A program made the translations under genes and the position numbers. Under the pieces are notes generated by a model. That model searched no databases and was not told the DNA's origin. It saw only the letters and a list, made by a program, of their open reading frames with translations. Positions 9,075 to 18,673 of a DNA stretch of 64,000 nt are shown piece by piece. Source of the stretch: Sphingomonas caeni (GTDB taxonomy: Bacteria > Pseudomonadota > Alphaproteobacteria > Sphingomonadales > Sphingomonadaceae); NCBI RefSeq assembly GCF_026013415.1, contig NZ_JAPDOK010000002.1:124001-188000 (forward strand). Direction: 5' to 3'. Position 1 is the stretch's first letter. Each line of letters starts with the position of its first letter.

Positions 9075-10496
9075 GTGACCGATTCGCCGATCCATTTCGT
9101 GCTCGACGGCGACACTTCGGTCCAGGCTGACGGCTCGGACCCGACCCGCACCGCGCTCGACCTGTTGCGCGAACATCTCGGGCGCACGGGCGTGAAGGAA
9201 GGCTGCGCCGAGGGCGATTGCGGGGCCTGCACGATCCTGCTCGGCGAGCTCGACGGCGAGCGCGTGGCGTGGCGCGCGGTCAATAGCTGCATCCTGTTCG
9301 CGCCGATGCTCGACGGCAAGGCGGTGCTGACGGTCGAGAGCCTCGCGGAAGGCGGCACGCTCCATCCCGTCCAGCGCGCGCTCGCCGATGGACATGGCTC
9401 GCAGTGCGGCTTCTGCACGCCCGGATTCGCGATGTCGCTCTATGGCCGGAGCATCGGGGCCGAGGGGACAAGGGACACACCGGTCGCGGATGTGATCGCC
9501 GGCAATCTCTGCCGCTGCACCGGCTATGGGCCGATCCTCGAGGCGGGCGAGCGCAATCCGCCCGCCGGCTGCGACGACCGCAAGACCGCCGCGCTGCTGC
9601 GCGATCTTCCCCGCGCGGCATCGGGCCGCGGCTGGTTCGCGCCGCAGACCGCCGATGCGCTCGCCGCCCTCTATGCCGCGCATCCCGACGCACGGATCGT
9701 CGCGGGCGCGACCGATGTCGGCCTGTGGGTCACCAAGGCGATGCGCGACCTGGGGACCGTGATCTTCATCGGCGACATCGCCGATCTCAAGGGGATCGAG
9801 GAAAGTGCCGAGGGCCTTCGCCTCGGCGCAGGCGTGCGCTACACCGAGGCGAAGGAGGCGCTCGCGCGGCTCCACCCCGATCTCGGCGAGCTGGTGCGGC
9901 GGATCGGCGGGCTGCAGGTGCGCAACAGCGGCACGATCGGCGGCAATATCGCCAATGGCTCGCCGATCGGCGACATGCCGCCCGCGCTGATCGCGCTCGG
10001 CGCGGCACTGACGCTTCGCCAGGGCGATGCGCGGCGGACGATCCCGCTCGAGGCCTGGTTCAAATCCTATGGCGTTCAGGACCGCCGGCCCGGCGAGTTC
10101 GTCGAGAGCGTGTGGATTCCCCGCCCCGCCCCCGACGCGCTGATCCGCATCGCCAAGCTCTCCAAGCGCTTCGATAGCGACATATCGGCGCTGTGCGGCG
10201 CCTTCGCGCTGCGGATCGCGGACGGCCGCGTCGCGGCGGCGCGCGTCGCCTTCGGGGGCATGGCGGGCATCCCGGCGCGCGCGCCGGCATGCGAGGCGGC
10301 GCTGACCGGCCAGCCATGGAGTGCGGCGACGGTCGAGGCAGCGGCGGCGGCACTGGCGCGCGACTATCAGCCGCTCAGCGATTTGCGCGGATCGGCCGAA
10401 TACCGGCTGGCCGCCGCCGCCAATCTGCTCCGCCGCCTGTGGCACGAAGCGCAGGGCGAGCGCGTGAGCGTGCTCGACATGGCGCTCGATGGCTGA
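9075..10496 (+). CDS. xdhA: Xanthine dehydrogenase small subunit (2Fe-2S and FAD domains)
   Basis: The electron-transfer subunit of xanthine dehydrogenase, 473 residues. The N-terminal ferredoxin domain has GCAEGDCGACTILLGE. The second 2Fe-2S domain has CGFCTPGF and NLCRCTGYGPI. The FAD-binding half begins around residue 175, with IVAGATDVGLWVTK and NSGTIGGNIANGSPIGDMPP. The start is GTG 9075, preceded by a GA-rich stretch at the end of uraH. It overlaps xdhB by eight bases. Electrons from molybdenum hydroxylation of hypoxanthine or xanthine pass through these clusters to FAD and NAD. Confidence 0.96.
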   Translation: MTDSPIHFVLDGDTSVQADGSDPTRTALDLLREHLGRTGVKEGCAEGDCGACTILLGELDGERVAWRAVNSCILFAPMLDGKAVLTVESLAEGGTLHPVQRALADGHGSQCGFCTPGFAMSLYGRSIGAEGTRDTPVADVIAGNLCRCTGYGPILEAGERNPPAGCDDRKTAALLRDLPRAASGRGWFAPQTADALAALYAAHPDARIVAGATDVGLWVTKAMRDLGTVIFIGDIADLKGIEESAEGLRLGAGVRYTEAKEALARLHPDLGELVRRIGGLQVRNSGTIGGNIANGSPIGDMPPALIALGAALTLRQGDARRTIPLEAWFKSYGVQDRRPGEFVESVWIPRPAPDALIRIAKLSKRFDSDISALCGAFALRIADGRVAAARVAFGGMAGIPARAPACEAALTGQPWSAATVEAAAAALARDYQPLSDLRGSAEYRLAAAANLLRRLWHEAQGERVSVLDMALDG

Positions 10497-12804
10497 CGCC
10501 GCGCCTTCGCCGCCGGACGCGGTCCACGCACCGCTGCGCCACGACAGTGCCGAGGGCCATGTCGCGGGGACGGCGGTCTATATCGACGACTTCCCCGAGC
10601 CGCCGCGCACGGTGCATCTCGCCTTCGGCCTCGCCGCCGAGGGCCATGCCCGGCTGGTCAAGCTCGATCTGAGCAAGGTTCGCGCCTCGCGCCATGTGTG
10701 GGGTGTCTTCACCGCCGCCGACATTCCCGGCGTCAACGACGTCAGCCCGGTCGCGGGCGACGACAAGCTCTTCGCCGAGAACGAGATTCTCTATCCCGGC
10801 CAGCCCCTGTTCGTGGTCGCGGCGATCGACCGCGAGTCGGCGCGCCGCGCCGCGCGGCTGGCGCTGGTCGAGGCCGAGCCTCTGCCGGCGCTGGTGACGA
10901 TCGCCCAGGCGCGCGCCGCGGAATCGGTGATCGAGCCCGCGCAACGCATGGCCCGCGGCGACGCCGATGCCGCGCTCGCCGCCGCACCGCACCGGCTCCA
11001 GGGCAGTATCGCGGTCGGCGGACAGGAGCATTTCTACCTCGAGGGCCAGGTCGCGCTCGCGATTCCCGGCGAGAATGGCCAGATCCATGTGCTGAGCTCG
11101 ACCCAGCATCCGAGCGAGGTCCAGCATCTGATCGCGAAGGTGCTCGGCCTCAGCCATGCCGATGTCACGGTCGAGGTCCGCCGCATGGGCGGTGCGTTCG
11201 GGGGCAAGGAGACGCAGGCCGCGGCGATCGCCGTCGCCTGCGCGCTGGTGGCGCACAGATACAAGGTTCCCGCCAAGCTCCGGCTCGACCGCGACGACGA
11301 CATGGTCCTCACCGGCAAGCGCCACGATTTCGAGATCGGCTATGATGTGGGGTTCGACGGCGAGGGCCGGATCGCGGGCATCCGCCTCGATCTCGCCTCG
11401 CGCTGCGGCGCGACCGCCGATCTGAGCCCCGCGATCAACGACCGGGCGATGTTCCATTCGGATAATTGCTATTTCCTCCCCGCGGTCGAGATCGTCAGCC
11501 ACCGGCTCAGGACGCACACCGTCTCGAACACCGCGTTCCGCGGCTTTGGCGGGCCGCAGGGGATGATGGGGATCGAGCGGGTGATCGACGCAGTCGCCGC
11601 GCATCTCGGCCGCGATCCGCTGGCGGTTCGCCAGGCCAATCTCTACGGGCCCGGCCGCAACGTCACCCCCTATCACATGACCGTCGAGGACAATGTCGCG
11701 CCCGAACTCATCGCCGAGCTCGCGGCGAACGCCGGCTACGCGGCGCGGCGCGAGGCGGTGGCGGCGTTCAACGCCGACCATTCGGTTCTCAAGAAAGGCC
11801 TGGGGCTGACGCCGGTCAAATTCGGCATCTCGTTCACCACCACGCATCTCAACCAGGCCGGGGCGCTGCTCCATCTCTATTCCGACGGCTCGATCCATCT
11901 GAACCATGGCGGCACCGAAATGGGCCAAGGGCTGATGATCAAGGTGGCGCAGGTGGTCGCCGACGTGTTCGCGGTGCCGGTCGAACAGGTCCGCGTTTCC
12001 GCCACGCGCACCGACAAGGTCCCCAACACCTCCGCCACCGCCGCCTCGGCGGGCGCGGACCTCAATGGCATGGCCGCGTTCAACGCGGCCGAGACGCTCC
12101 GCGGGCGCCTCGCCGGTTTCGCCGCCGAGCGCTTCGGCGTGGCGACGGACGCGGTGCGCTTCACGCGTGACGGCGTGATCGCGGGCGAGGAGCGCCTTCC
12201 CTTGAGTCAGCTCTGCCGCCTCGCGCATTTCGCCCGCGTGTCACTGTCCGCCACCGGCTTCTACGCGACGCCCAAGATCCATTACGACCGCGCGACCCAT
12301 CGTGGCCGGCCGTTTCTCTATTTCGCCTATGGCGCGGCGATCAGCGAGGTGGTGATCGACACGCTGACCGGCGAGCATCGCGTGCTCGCGGTCGATATCC
12401 TCCACGATGTGGGGCGCTCGCTCAATCCGGCGATCGACCTGGGCCAGATCGAGGGCGGTTTCGTCCAGGGCATGGGCTGGCTCACCACCGAGGAATTGGT
12501 GTTCGACGATCGCGGGCGGCTGCTCACCCATGCGCCGTCGACCTACAAGATCCCCACCGCGAGCGACCGGCCACGGCGGATGACGATCGGCTTGTGGGAG
12601 CGCGGCCGCAATGCCGAGCCGACGATCCACCGCTCCAAGGCCGTCGGCGAGCCGCCGCTGATGCTCGCCATCTCGGCCTTTTCAGCACTCACCCAAGCCG
12701 TCGCCGCCACGGCACCGGGCAAGGGCCTGCCAAGCCTCGACGCACCCGCCACCCCCGAGCGCATCCTCGCCGCGATCGCGGAGCTTCGGGCTCAGAATGG
12801 CTGA
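10489..12804 (+). CDS. xdhB: Xanthine dehydrogenase large subunit (molybdopterin-binding)
   Basis: The catalytic subunit, 771 residues, carrying the molybdenum cofactor. Recognisable motifs are GQEHFYLEGQVAL, RRMGGAFGGKE, NTAFRGFGGPQGM, GTEMGQGLMIK and KAVGEPPLMLA. The Glu in the last (about residue 721) matches the active-site base of the family. It converts hypoxanthine and xanthine to urate. It overlaps xdhA at its start and xdhC at its end by eight bases each, so all three are probably translated as a coupled unit. Confidence 0.96.
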   Translation: MADAAPSPPDAVHAPLRHDSAEGHVAGTAVYIDDFPEPPRTVHLAFGLAAEGHARLVKLDLSKVRASRHVWGVFTAADIPGVNDVSPVAGDDKLFAENEILYPGQPLFVVAAIDRESARRAARLALVEAEPLPALVTIAQARAAESVIEPAQRMARGDADAALAAAPHRLQGSIAVGGQEHFYLEGQVALAIPGENGQIHVLSSTQHPSEVQHLIAKVLGLSHADVTVEVRRMGGAFGGKETQAAAIAVACALVAHRYKVPAKLRLDRDDDMVLTGKRHDFEIGYDVGFDGEGRIAGIRLDLASRCGATADLSPAINDRAMFHSDNCYFLPAVEIVSHRLRTHTVSNTAFRGFGGPQGMMGIERVIDAVAAHLGRDPLAVRQANLYGPGRNVTPYHMTVEDNVAPELIAELAANAGYAARREAVAAFNADHSVLKKGLGLTPVKFGISFTTTHLNQAGALLHLYSDGSIHLNHGGTEMGQGLMIKVAQVVADVFAVPVEQVRVSATRTDKVPNTSATAASAGADLNGMAAFNAAETLRGRLAGFAAERFGVATDAVRFTRDGVIAGEERLPLSQLCRLAHFARVSLSATGFYATPKIHYDRATHRGRPFLYFAYGAAISEVVIDTLTGEHRVLAVDILHDVGRSLNPAIDLGQIEGGFVQGMGWLTTEELVFDDRGRLLTHAPSTYKIPTASDRPRRMTIGLWERGRNAEPTIHRSKAVGEPPLMLAISAFSALTQAVAATAPGKGLPSLDAPATPERILAAIAELRAQNG

Positions 12805-13729
12805 CTGGACCGAGGCTGCGCGCGCGGCGCTCGACCGGGGACCCGCCGCGCTGATCACCATCCTCGCGACCGAAGGATCCGCCCCGCGCGGGCCCGGTGC
12901 GCGGATGGTGGTGACCAGCGACGCGCTCAGTGGCACGATCGGCGGCGGCGCGCTCGAGCATCAAGCGGTGGAGCAGGCGCGTGCGATCCTCAGCCATCCG
13001 CCGGGGAGCTGGCGCGTGCAGGACTATCCGTTGGGGCCGTTGCTGGGTCAGTGCTGCGGCGGACGCGTACGGCTGATGGTCGAGCGGCTGGATGGCGTGC
13101 CTTCCGGGCAAGGTCCGTACAGGGTCGCCCTCACCGATCACGTCGTTCGCAACCCGTTCCCCGGCGAAGGCCGGGGCCCAGCCGGAAACGGCCCGATACT
13201 GGGCTCCGGCCTTCGCCGGGGAACCATGGCGCCGAGAGGACCGCTCCCGACATCTGGAGCGCAGTTCGTGGAACCGATCGAAGCCGACTCGCTACCCCTC
13301 CTGATGTTCGGCGCAGGCCATGTCGGCCGCGCCATCGCCGCGCATGCGGCCGCCCTCCCGATCCACCTCGCCTGGTTCGACACCCGCCCCGCCGAAGCCG
13401 AGACCCCCGGCGTGATGCTCGCCAACGCCGATGCGATGACCGCCTGCGCCGCCCGTGCGCCGGCCGGCACCGCAGTCGTGATCCTCACCCATGACCACGC
13501 GCTCGACTATCGCCTCACCGCCGCCGCGCTCGCGGGCGACGCCGCGTTCGTCGGCCTGATCGGCTCGCAGACCAAGCGCGCCCGCTTCCTCAGCCGCCTC
13601 GAAAAGGACGGCATCGACTCAACCCGCCTCACCTGCCCGATCGGCATTGCCGGCGTGATCGGCAAGGAGCCCGAGGTGATCGCGGTCGCGACGCTTGCCC
13701 AATTGCTGATGCTGAGGACCGCCGCATGA
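12797..13729 (+). CDS. xdhC: Xanthine dehydrogenase maturation chaperone XdhC
   Basis: XdhC binds and helps sulfurate the molybdenum cofactor before insertion into XdhB. The N-terminal domain has TEGSAPRGPGARMVV, GGGALEHQAVEQA and the conserved GQCCGG. The C-terminal Rossmann-like domain has LMFGAGHVGRAIAAHA, ILTHDHALDYRL, FVGLIGSQTKRARF and CPIGIAGVIGKEPEVI. Residues of about 119-143 are encoded by a palindromic element (13156-13224) read in frame between the two domains. It lengthens the interdomain linker without breaking the gene. The start is inside the xdhB end, and its stop overlaps guaD as ATGA. Confidence 0.93.
   Translation: MADWTEAARAALDRGPAALITILATEGSAPRGPGARMVVTSDALSGTIGGGALEHQAVEQARAILSHPPGSWRVQDYPLGPLLGQCCGGRVRLMVERLDGVPSGQGPYRVALTDHVVRNPFPGEGRGPAGNGPILGSGLRRGTMAPRGPLPTSGAQFVEPIEADSLPLLMFGAGHVGRAIAAHAAALPIHLAWFDTRPAEAETPGVMLANADAMTACAARAPAGTAVVILTHDHALDYRLTAAALAGDAAFVGLIGSQTKRARFLSRLEKDGIDSTRLTCPIGIAGVIGKEPEVIAVATLAQLLMLRTAA
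13156..13224. repeat. REP-like palindrome inside xdhC
   Basis: Two 26-base arms (13156-13181 and 13199-13224) are inverted repeats with one mismatch. The arm core CCGGCGAAGGCCGGGGCCCAG resembles the CCCGGCGAAAGCCGGGACCCAG core of the elements at 48430-48512 and 61973-62055. It is translated in frame in XdhC as GEGRGPAG...LGSGLRRG. Confidence 0.8.
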
Positions 13730-15021
13730 CGCGCCGCGCCTTCCGCGCCGAGATCCTCTCCGTGCCGCACGATCCGGCGCGGGCCGGCCCCGACGCGGTC
13801 CGTCATCACGCGGACGGGATGCTGGTCGTCGAGGACGGGCTGGTCGTCGCCCGCGGCGCCTGGTCCGAGCTGCACGCGCGGTTCGCCGGCGTGCCCGTCG
13901 AGACCTTCGCCGGCGGGCTGATCGTGCCGGGCTTTGTCGACGCCCATGTCCATTATCCGCAAACCGAGCGCATCGCATCGCATGGCGAGCAGCTGCTGCA
14001 CTGGCTCGAGCGCCACATCTTCCCCGCCGAGGCGGGTTTCGCCGACCGGGCCCATGCCGATGCGGTTGCGGCCTTTTTCCTCGACGAGCTGCTGCGCAAC
14101 GGCACCACCTCCGCGCTGGTGTTCGCGACGGTCCATGCCGCTTCGGTCGATGCGCTGTTCGAGGCCGCGCTCGCGCGCAACATGCGCATCGTCTCGGGCA
14201 AGGTGCTGATGGACCTGGGCCCCGAGACGCTGCGCGACACCCCCGCGAGCGGGCGCGCCGACACCGAGGCGCTGATCGCGCGGTGGCGGGGGCGCGGCCG
14301 GCTGGGCTATGCCGTTACCCCGCGCTTCGCGCTGACCTCGACCGACGCGCAGCTCGCCGATGCCGGGCGGCTGCTGGCCGAGCATCCCGAGGTGCTGATG
14401 CACACGCACCTGGCCGAGAATCCCGGCGAAATCGCTGCGGTCGGCGCGCGTTTCGCGGACGCGCGCGACTATCTCGACGTCTATGACCGTTTCGGGCTGG
14501 TCGGCCCGCGCTCGGTGTTCGCGCACTGCGTGCACATGAGCGACGCCGCGCTTGCCCGCATGGCGCAGGCCGGCGCGGGGATCGCGCTGTGCCCCACCAG
14601 CAACCTGTTCCTCGGATCGGGCCTGTTCGATCTCGCCGCGATCGACTGCCACGGCATCGGCATCGGCATCGGCACCGATATCGGCGCGGGCACCAGCTTC
14701 TCGGTGCTGCACACGCTCGGCGAGGCCTATAAGATCGGCCAGCTGCGAGGGCACAGCCTCGATCCCTTCCGCGCGCTGCACCTGGCGACGGCGGGGGGCG
14801 CGCGCATCATGGGAATCGGCGACCGCGTCGGGGCGCTCGAGCCGGGCCAGGAAGCCGATTTCGCGGTGCTCGATTGCGCGGCCACCCCGCTGCTCGCGCG
14901 CCGCACCGCAGGCGCGCCGCTGTTCGACCGGCTGTTCGCGTTGCAGATCCTGGGCGACGACCGGGCGATCGCCGCCACTTATGTCGCCGGCCGGCGCGCC
15001 TATGCCCGTTCCGGAAGCTGA
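13726..15021 (+). CDS. guaD: Guanine deaminase
   Basis: An amidohydrolase-family enzyme of 431 residues that converts guanine to xanthine, feeding XdhAB. Metal and active-site motifs are all present: PGFVDAHVHYPQTE, MHTHLAENPGE, FAHCVHMSD, and GTDIGAGTSFSVLHT with the catalytic Asp. GTTSALVF and LCPTSNLFLGSGLF also match the family. It is the last gene of the purine operon, overlapping xdhC by ATGA and ending four bases before the convergent membrane protein gene. Confidence 0.95.
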   Translation: MTRRAFRAEILSVPHDPARAGPDAVRHHADGMLVVEDGLVVARGAWSELHARFAGVPVETFAGGLIVPGFVDAHVHYPQTERIASHGEQLLHWLERHIFPAEAGFADRAHADAVAAFFLDELLRNGTTSALVFATVHAASVDALFEAALARNMRIVSGKVLMDLGPETLRDTPASGRADTEALIARWRGRGRLGYAVTPRFALTSTDAQLADAGRLLAEHPEVLMHTHLAENPGEIAAVGARFADARDYLDVYDRFGLVGPRSVFAHCVHMSDAALARMAQAGAGIALCPTSNLFLGSGLFDLAAIDCHGIGIGIGTDIGAGTSFSVLHTLGEAYKIGQLRGHSLDPFRALHLATAGGARIMGIGDRVGALEPGQEADFAVLDCAATPLLARRTAGAPLFDRLFALQILGDDRAIAATYVAGRRAYARSGS

Positions 15022-15025
15022 GGCA

Positions 15026-16444
15026 TCAGCCGCGCATCCCGAAGAAATGCGTCAGAACCAGCCCATAAAGGCCGTGATAGGTCACCGCGCCGTGATGCGC
15101 GGCGACATAGAGGGTCGGAATGAGCAGATTGGCCGAGGCCAACGCCATCCGGGTGCGCGGCGACAGCGGTTTCAGCGCAACGGGCAGGGCGACGAGCATC
15201 GCGAAACCGCCAAAGGCCGCCATGCGGGTATAATCGGTGGCGATCGCGGTCAGCGCGAGCCCGCCGCCCAGCGCCAGCGCGATGAGCAAGGCGAGACGTG
15301 GTCGCCCCGTTTTGGCGAGGCTCGCCATCGCTGCCACCGCCGCCACGAGCGTGAGCTTATAGGCCGCGAACAGGCTGAACAGCACCAGCGGCAGCGTCCG
15401 GGTGAATTGATCGAAATTGCTGGTGCCCCCGGTCAGCTGGGCGGCGGTGGCGCTGCCTTGATCGAAGCCGAAGCTCGCCAGCCAGATCAGCAGATAGAGC
15501 GCGAGCAGGCCGAGGAAATGGGGCAGGAAGCGGCGGTCGAAATAGGTGAGCGCGAGCGTGCCGAACGCGAGCACCGCGGCGGATTCATGCGTCAGCAGCG
15601 CGAGCGCGAAGCAGACGGGCTGGACGATCCCGCTGCTGCCCGCGCGATCATGGTCGAGCATGGCGAGCAGGGTCAGCCAGAACACCAGGATTTCGCCATG
15701 GCCCGGCAGGCCGAGCGCGGTCGCTAAGATGCCGGTGGTATAGAGCGACGCCAGTTCGAGCCGCGAGAGCAGCAGCCCCTTGCGCGCGAGATAGAGGCTG
15801 GCCAGCGCGAACGCCGACAGCGCGACGATCCAGTGGAACACGCCGTAGAGCACGCCATCGAGGTGCAGCTCGTGCGCGAGTACGGGCATCAGGATGCGGC
15901 GATGGAAGAAACCCTGGTGCTGGAGGAAGGGCTCGACCGAATTATAGGCGTAGATCCGTCCCATCCCGGTCGGCACGATCTCGAACAGGAAGATGCTCGC
16001 GATCGCCACCCCAATCAGCAGGTCGACCCAGAGCTTGCGGCGGCACAAAGCTGGCCAGATCTCGAGCGCCGCGCGGCGCAGCAGGAACGCGAACACCAGC
16101 AGGCCGGCAAAAAAGGCCGCGCCCTTGATCGAGCCGAGCAGATATTCGTCGTACCGGTCGGCCGCCGCATAGGGAAGCACGCGCCCCGCCGCCGATGGCC
16201 AGTCCGGGCCCAAATGCGCATAGCTGCGGACGAGGCCGAGGATGATATCGTTGGTGAAGCAGCTGATCGCGACGCAGATCGCGAACGCCGCGTAGAGGAG
16301 CAGGGTCGCCACCCGCCGAGCCTCGAAGGGCGTTGCGGTACCGCCGGCCGATGGCGGCGCTGCCGAAGCGTCCGAGTTCAAAAGCCTCCCCCTATCCATC
16401 GCGCCCGGCTTCGGGCTAGCAGTCTTGGTGGCGATGGGGAACAT
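15026..16444 (-). CDS. Polytopic inner-membrane protein of unknown function
   Basis: A 472-residue protein with about ten hydrophobic helices and little soluble sequence apart from a 40-residue N-terminus. Visible stretches include ATLLLYAAFAICVAISCF, AFFAGLLVFAFLLRRAAL and the loop RIYAYNSVEPFLQHQGFFHR. The layout resembles membrane glycosyltransferase or EpsG-like proteins, but I recognise no diagnostic motif. ATG 16444 lies only 24 bases from the divergent gene at 16469 and has no ribosome binding site. A later start (for example ATG 16399) would leave more room for promoters. It may or may not belong to the neighbouring peptide locus. Confidence 0.7.
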   Translation of the reverse strand: MFPIATKTASPKPGAMDRGRLLNSDASAAPPSAGGTATPFEARRVATLLLYAAFAICVAISCFTNDIILGLVRSYAHLGPDWPSAAGRVLPYAAADRYDEYLLGSIKGAAFFAGLLVFAFLLRRAALEIWPALCRRKLWVDLLIGVAIASIFLFEIVPTGMGRIYAYNSVEPFLQHQGFFHRRILMPVLAHELHLDGVLYGVFHWIVALSAFALASLYLARKGLLLSRLELASLYTTGILATALGLPGHGEILVFWLTLLAMLDHDRAGSSGIVQPVCFALALLTHESAAVLAFGTLALTYFDRRFLPHFLGLLALYLLIWLASFGFDQGSATAAQLTGGTSNFDQFTRTLPLVLFSLFAAYKLTLVAAVAAMASLAKTGRPRLALLIALALGGGLALTAIATDYTRMAAFGGFAMLVALPVALKPLSPRTRMALASANLLIPTLYVAAHHGAVTYHGLYGLVLTHFFGMRG

Positions 16445-16468
16445 AGGCGTGATTGAGGAAGGCGTTTC

Positions 16469-17683
16469 GTGACCAGTCCGGCGGCCCGTCCGCGGCCTCA
16501 GGGGAGGATCGCGCTACCGGGACTCGCAGCCGAACCGCGCTTCGTTTTCGCCGCCGCCCGGATGGTGGGGGAAGGCGGCGACCCCGCCCAGCTGCGCGAG
16601 GCCGCCGGCGGGGTTCGCGACTGGGACATCGCGCTGCGCGGGCTCCGGCGGCACGGCCTGATCGCGCTCGCCGCGCCCCTGCTGAAGCGCGAGCGGGTGA
16701 TCCCAGGCGATTTCCTGGCCGTGCTCGAAGCGCAACAGGGCGACCATGCGGTCGCGGCGCTGATGCGCATCCGCGAGGCCTCCCGGATCGTCCGCGCGCT
16801 CGAGGCGGCGGGCATCCGCTATCTCGTCATCAAGGGGCTGGCACTCTCGATCCAGCTCTATGGCGACCCCGCGCTGCGTGGCGGCCGCGATATCGACATC
16901 TGGATCGAACCTGGTCGGATGGCCGATGCCGAGACGATCCTCGGGCAGCTCGGCTATGTGCTGCCGGTCAACGCGCTGCCCAAGGGGCCGGAGGGGCTGG
17001 CGCCGCCCAAGGAAAGCGGCTGGGTGCATGCCGAGAGCCGGATGCTCGTCGAACTCCACGACCGGCTCACCGACAACCCCGCCCTGCTGCCCTGGGCGTT
17101 CGAGGAAATCTGGGAAGAGCGCGAGACCGTCACGATCGCAGGGCATGCCGTGCCGACGATGCCGCGCAGGCGCCTGCCCCTCTATCTGGCAGTACATGGC
17201 GTGCGGCACGGATGGCAGCGGCTGATGTGGCTCGAGGACCTTGCGGCGGTGCTGGACGCGCGCGACGGGTTCGACCGGGCTATGGCCGATGCCGCGAAGC
17301 AGGGCCTCGAGGGCATGATGCTTCATGTCTGCTGGGCGCTGCATCATTGGCTGGCCCGCCCGGTCCCCGGCGATCTGCTCGCCCGCGCCGCGTGGCGGAT
17401 CGACACGCGCCTGATCAACCTGTTCGCCGCGCGCTTTCATGGCGGACGCTATTGGTACGAGGATGCACCCCGCCATTCGCTCAGCCGCTTCCTCGCCGGC
17501 AGCCTGTGGAGCCGGGGGATCACCTATGCGATGCGGCCATCGGCGCGCTTCTGGCGCCGCCAGCTCGCATGGGACCTCGATTCGCCGCATGACCGCGCGC
17601 TGTTTGGACTGTCCCCGCGCGCCGCATGGCTGTACCCGCTGCTGCGGCCGGCCGGCTGGATCATCCGGCGCTTGCGCCGCTAG
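16469..17683 (+). CDS. Nucleotidyltransferase-family protein (PF14907-like)
   Basis: A 404-residue protein with the nucleotidyltransferase-like core KGLALSIQLYGDPALRGGRDIDIWI at about residues 125-150. The DID pair would bind metal, followed by ILGQLGYVLP. A helical C-terminal half has HGVRHGWQRLMWLEDLAAVL. Members of this family often sit in lasso-peptide and related clusters beside HprK-like kinases, PqqD proteins and asparagine-synthetase homologues, as here. The substrate is unknown. The start is GTG 16469, with GAGGAAGG 8-15 bases upstream. It is the first gene of the plus-strand run leading to the first precursor gene. Confidence 0.8.
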   Translation: MTSPAARPRPQGRIALPGLAAEPRFVFAAARMVGEGGDPAQLREAAGGVRDWDIALRGLRRHGLIALAAPLLKRERVIPGDFLAVLEAQQGDHAVAALMRIREASRIVRALEAAGIRYLVIKGLALSIQLYGDPALRGGRDIDIWIEPGRMADAETILGQLGYVLPVNALPKGPEGLAPPKESGWVHAESRMLVELHDRLTDNPALLPWAFEEIWEERETVTIAGHAVPTMPRRRLPLYLAVHGVRHGWQRLMWLEDLAAVLDARDGFDRAMADAAKQGLEGMMLHVCWALHHWLARPVPGDLLARAAWRIDTRLINLFAARFHGGRYWYEDAPRHSLSRFLAGSLWSRGITYAMRPSARFWRRQLAWDLDSPHDRALFGLSPRAAWLYPLLRPAGWIIRRLRR

Positions 17684-17713
17684 CATGGGACTCCTCCGCT
17701 TGGCCGGTAACAG

Positions 17714-18661
17714 GTGACGCACGATTACAGCTTCGGCGGACTTCGGATCCGGTCCGACATCGCGCTGCCGGGCCTGGCCGAGGCCGGTTGGGGGCAGGGC
17801 GCGGCGCCGGAGCTGCGTCTCACCGCCGAAATCGGCGCGCCGCCGCCGTTCGACCGGGTCTGGTATCAATGGCATCAGGGCTATCGCCTCCAGCTCGGCG
17901 AGCGGGACGGGCGCTGGCTGATCCGCTCGCGCTTCGACGGCAGCTTCCTGATCGATCGCGACGGCAGCGCGCTCCACCTCATGGCGCACACCCTGCCCCC
18001 GGCGCCCGAAGTGATCGAGGTGCTGCTGCGGCGCGTGCTCACCCGCGTGCCGGTGATGCATGGCGCGACGGCGATCCATGCCGCGTCGCTGGCCTGTGAC
18101 GGCGGGAGCGCGCTCCTGATCGGCCGTTCGGGCGCGGGCAAATCGACCCTGTGCGCGTCGCTGGCGCTCCATGGCGGCTGGCAGATTCTGGGCGACGACA
18201 CCGCGCTCCTCTGGACTCCGCAGGCCCCGATGCTCGGCGCGGGCGCGCGCAGCGTCTGCCTGTGGCCCGAATCGCATGACGGGCTGGGCGTGCCTTCGGC
18301 GCGAAGCGAGCCGCTGGCGAGCGCCACCGGCAAGACACGCTCGCCGATCGAGCAAAAGGATCCGCCGCCGCGCGTGCCGCTCAGCGCAGTCTTCTTTCTC
18401 GACCGGTCGGCCGATGCGCCGGCCCCGCGGCTCGAACGGCTGAGCGTGGCCGATGCGGTGAGCCTCGCGGTGCCGCAGATCATCCACTTCAATCCGCATG
18501 GCGAGAGCGCGCAGGAGCGGATCGATGCCGTGCTGGGGATCACTCAGGCGCTGCGCATCCGCCCCGCGTGGCGGCTCATTTATCCGAATTCCTACGCGGC
18601 GCTTCCGCAGGTCGAGGCCTTGCTGCGTCCGTTGCTCGCTTGCGCCGCGCCGCCGGCCTGA
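17714..18661 (+). CDS. HPr kinase-like protein (HprK-like), first copy
   Basis: A 315-residue protein with a Walker A motif GRSGAGKST (Gly137, Lys143) and the typical HprK lead-in MHGATAIHAASLACDG. The following GGWQILGDDTALLW has an Asp pair like the HprK catalytic loop. True HPr kinases act on the HPr phosphocarrier. Divergent members in peptide clusters can phosphorylate a precursor (the paeninodin kinase is the known example). Here the first precursor candidate lies about 1.1 kb downstream, so peptide modification is an inference. GTG 17714 fits the conserved start. The gene follows the nucleotidyltransferase by 30 bases. Confidence 0.85.
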   Translation: MTHDYSFGGLRIRSDIALPGLAEAGWGQGAAPELRLTAEIGAPPPFDRVWYQWHQGYRLQLGERDGRWLIRSRFDGSFLIDRDGSALHLMAHTLPPAPEVIEVLLRRVLTRVPVMHGATAIHAASLACDGGSALLIGRSGAGKSTLCASLALHGGWQILGDDTALLWTPQAPMLGAGARSVCLWPESHDGLGVPSARSEPLASATGKTRSPIEQKDPPPRVPLSAVFFLDRSADAPAPRLERLSVADAVSLAVPQIIHFNPHGESAQERIDAVLGITQALRIRPAWRLIYPNSYAALPQVEALLRPLLACAAPPA

Positions 18662-18673
18662 TATCGAACGCAT

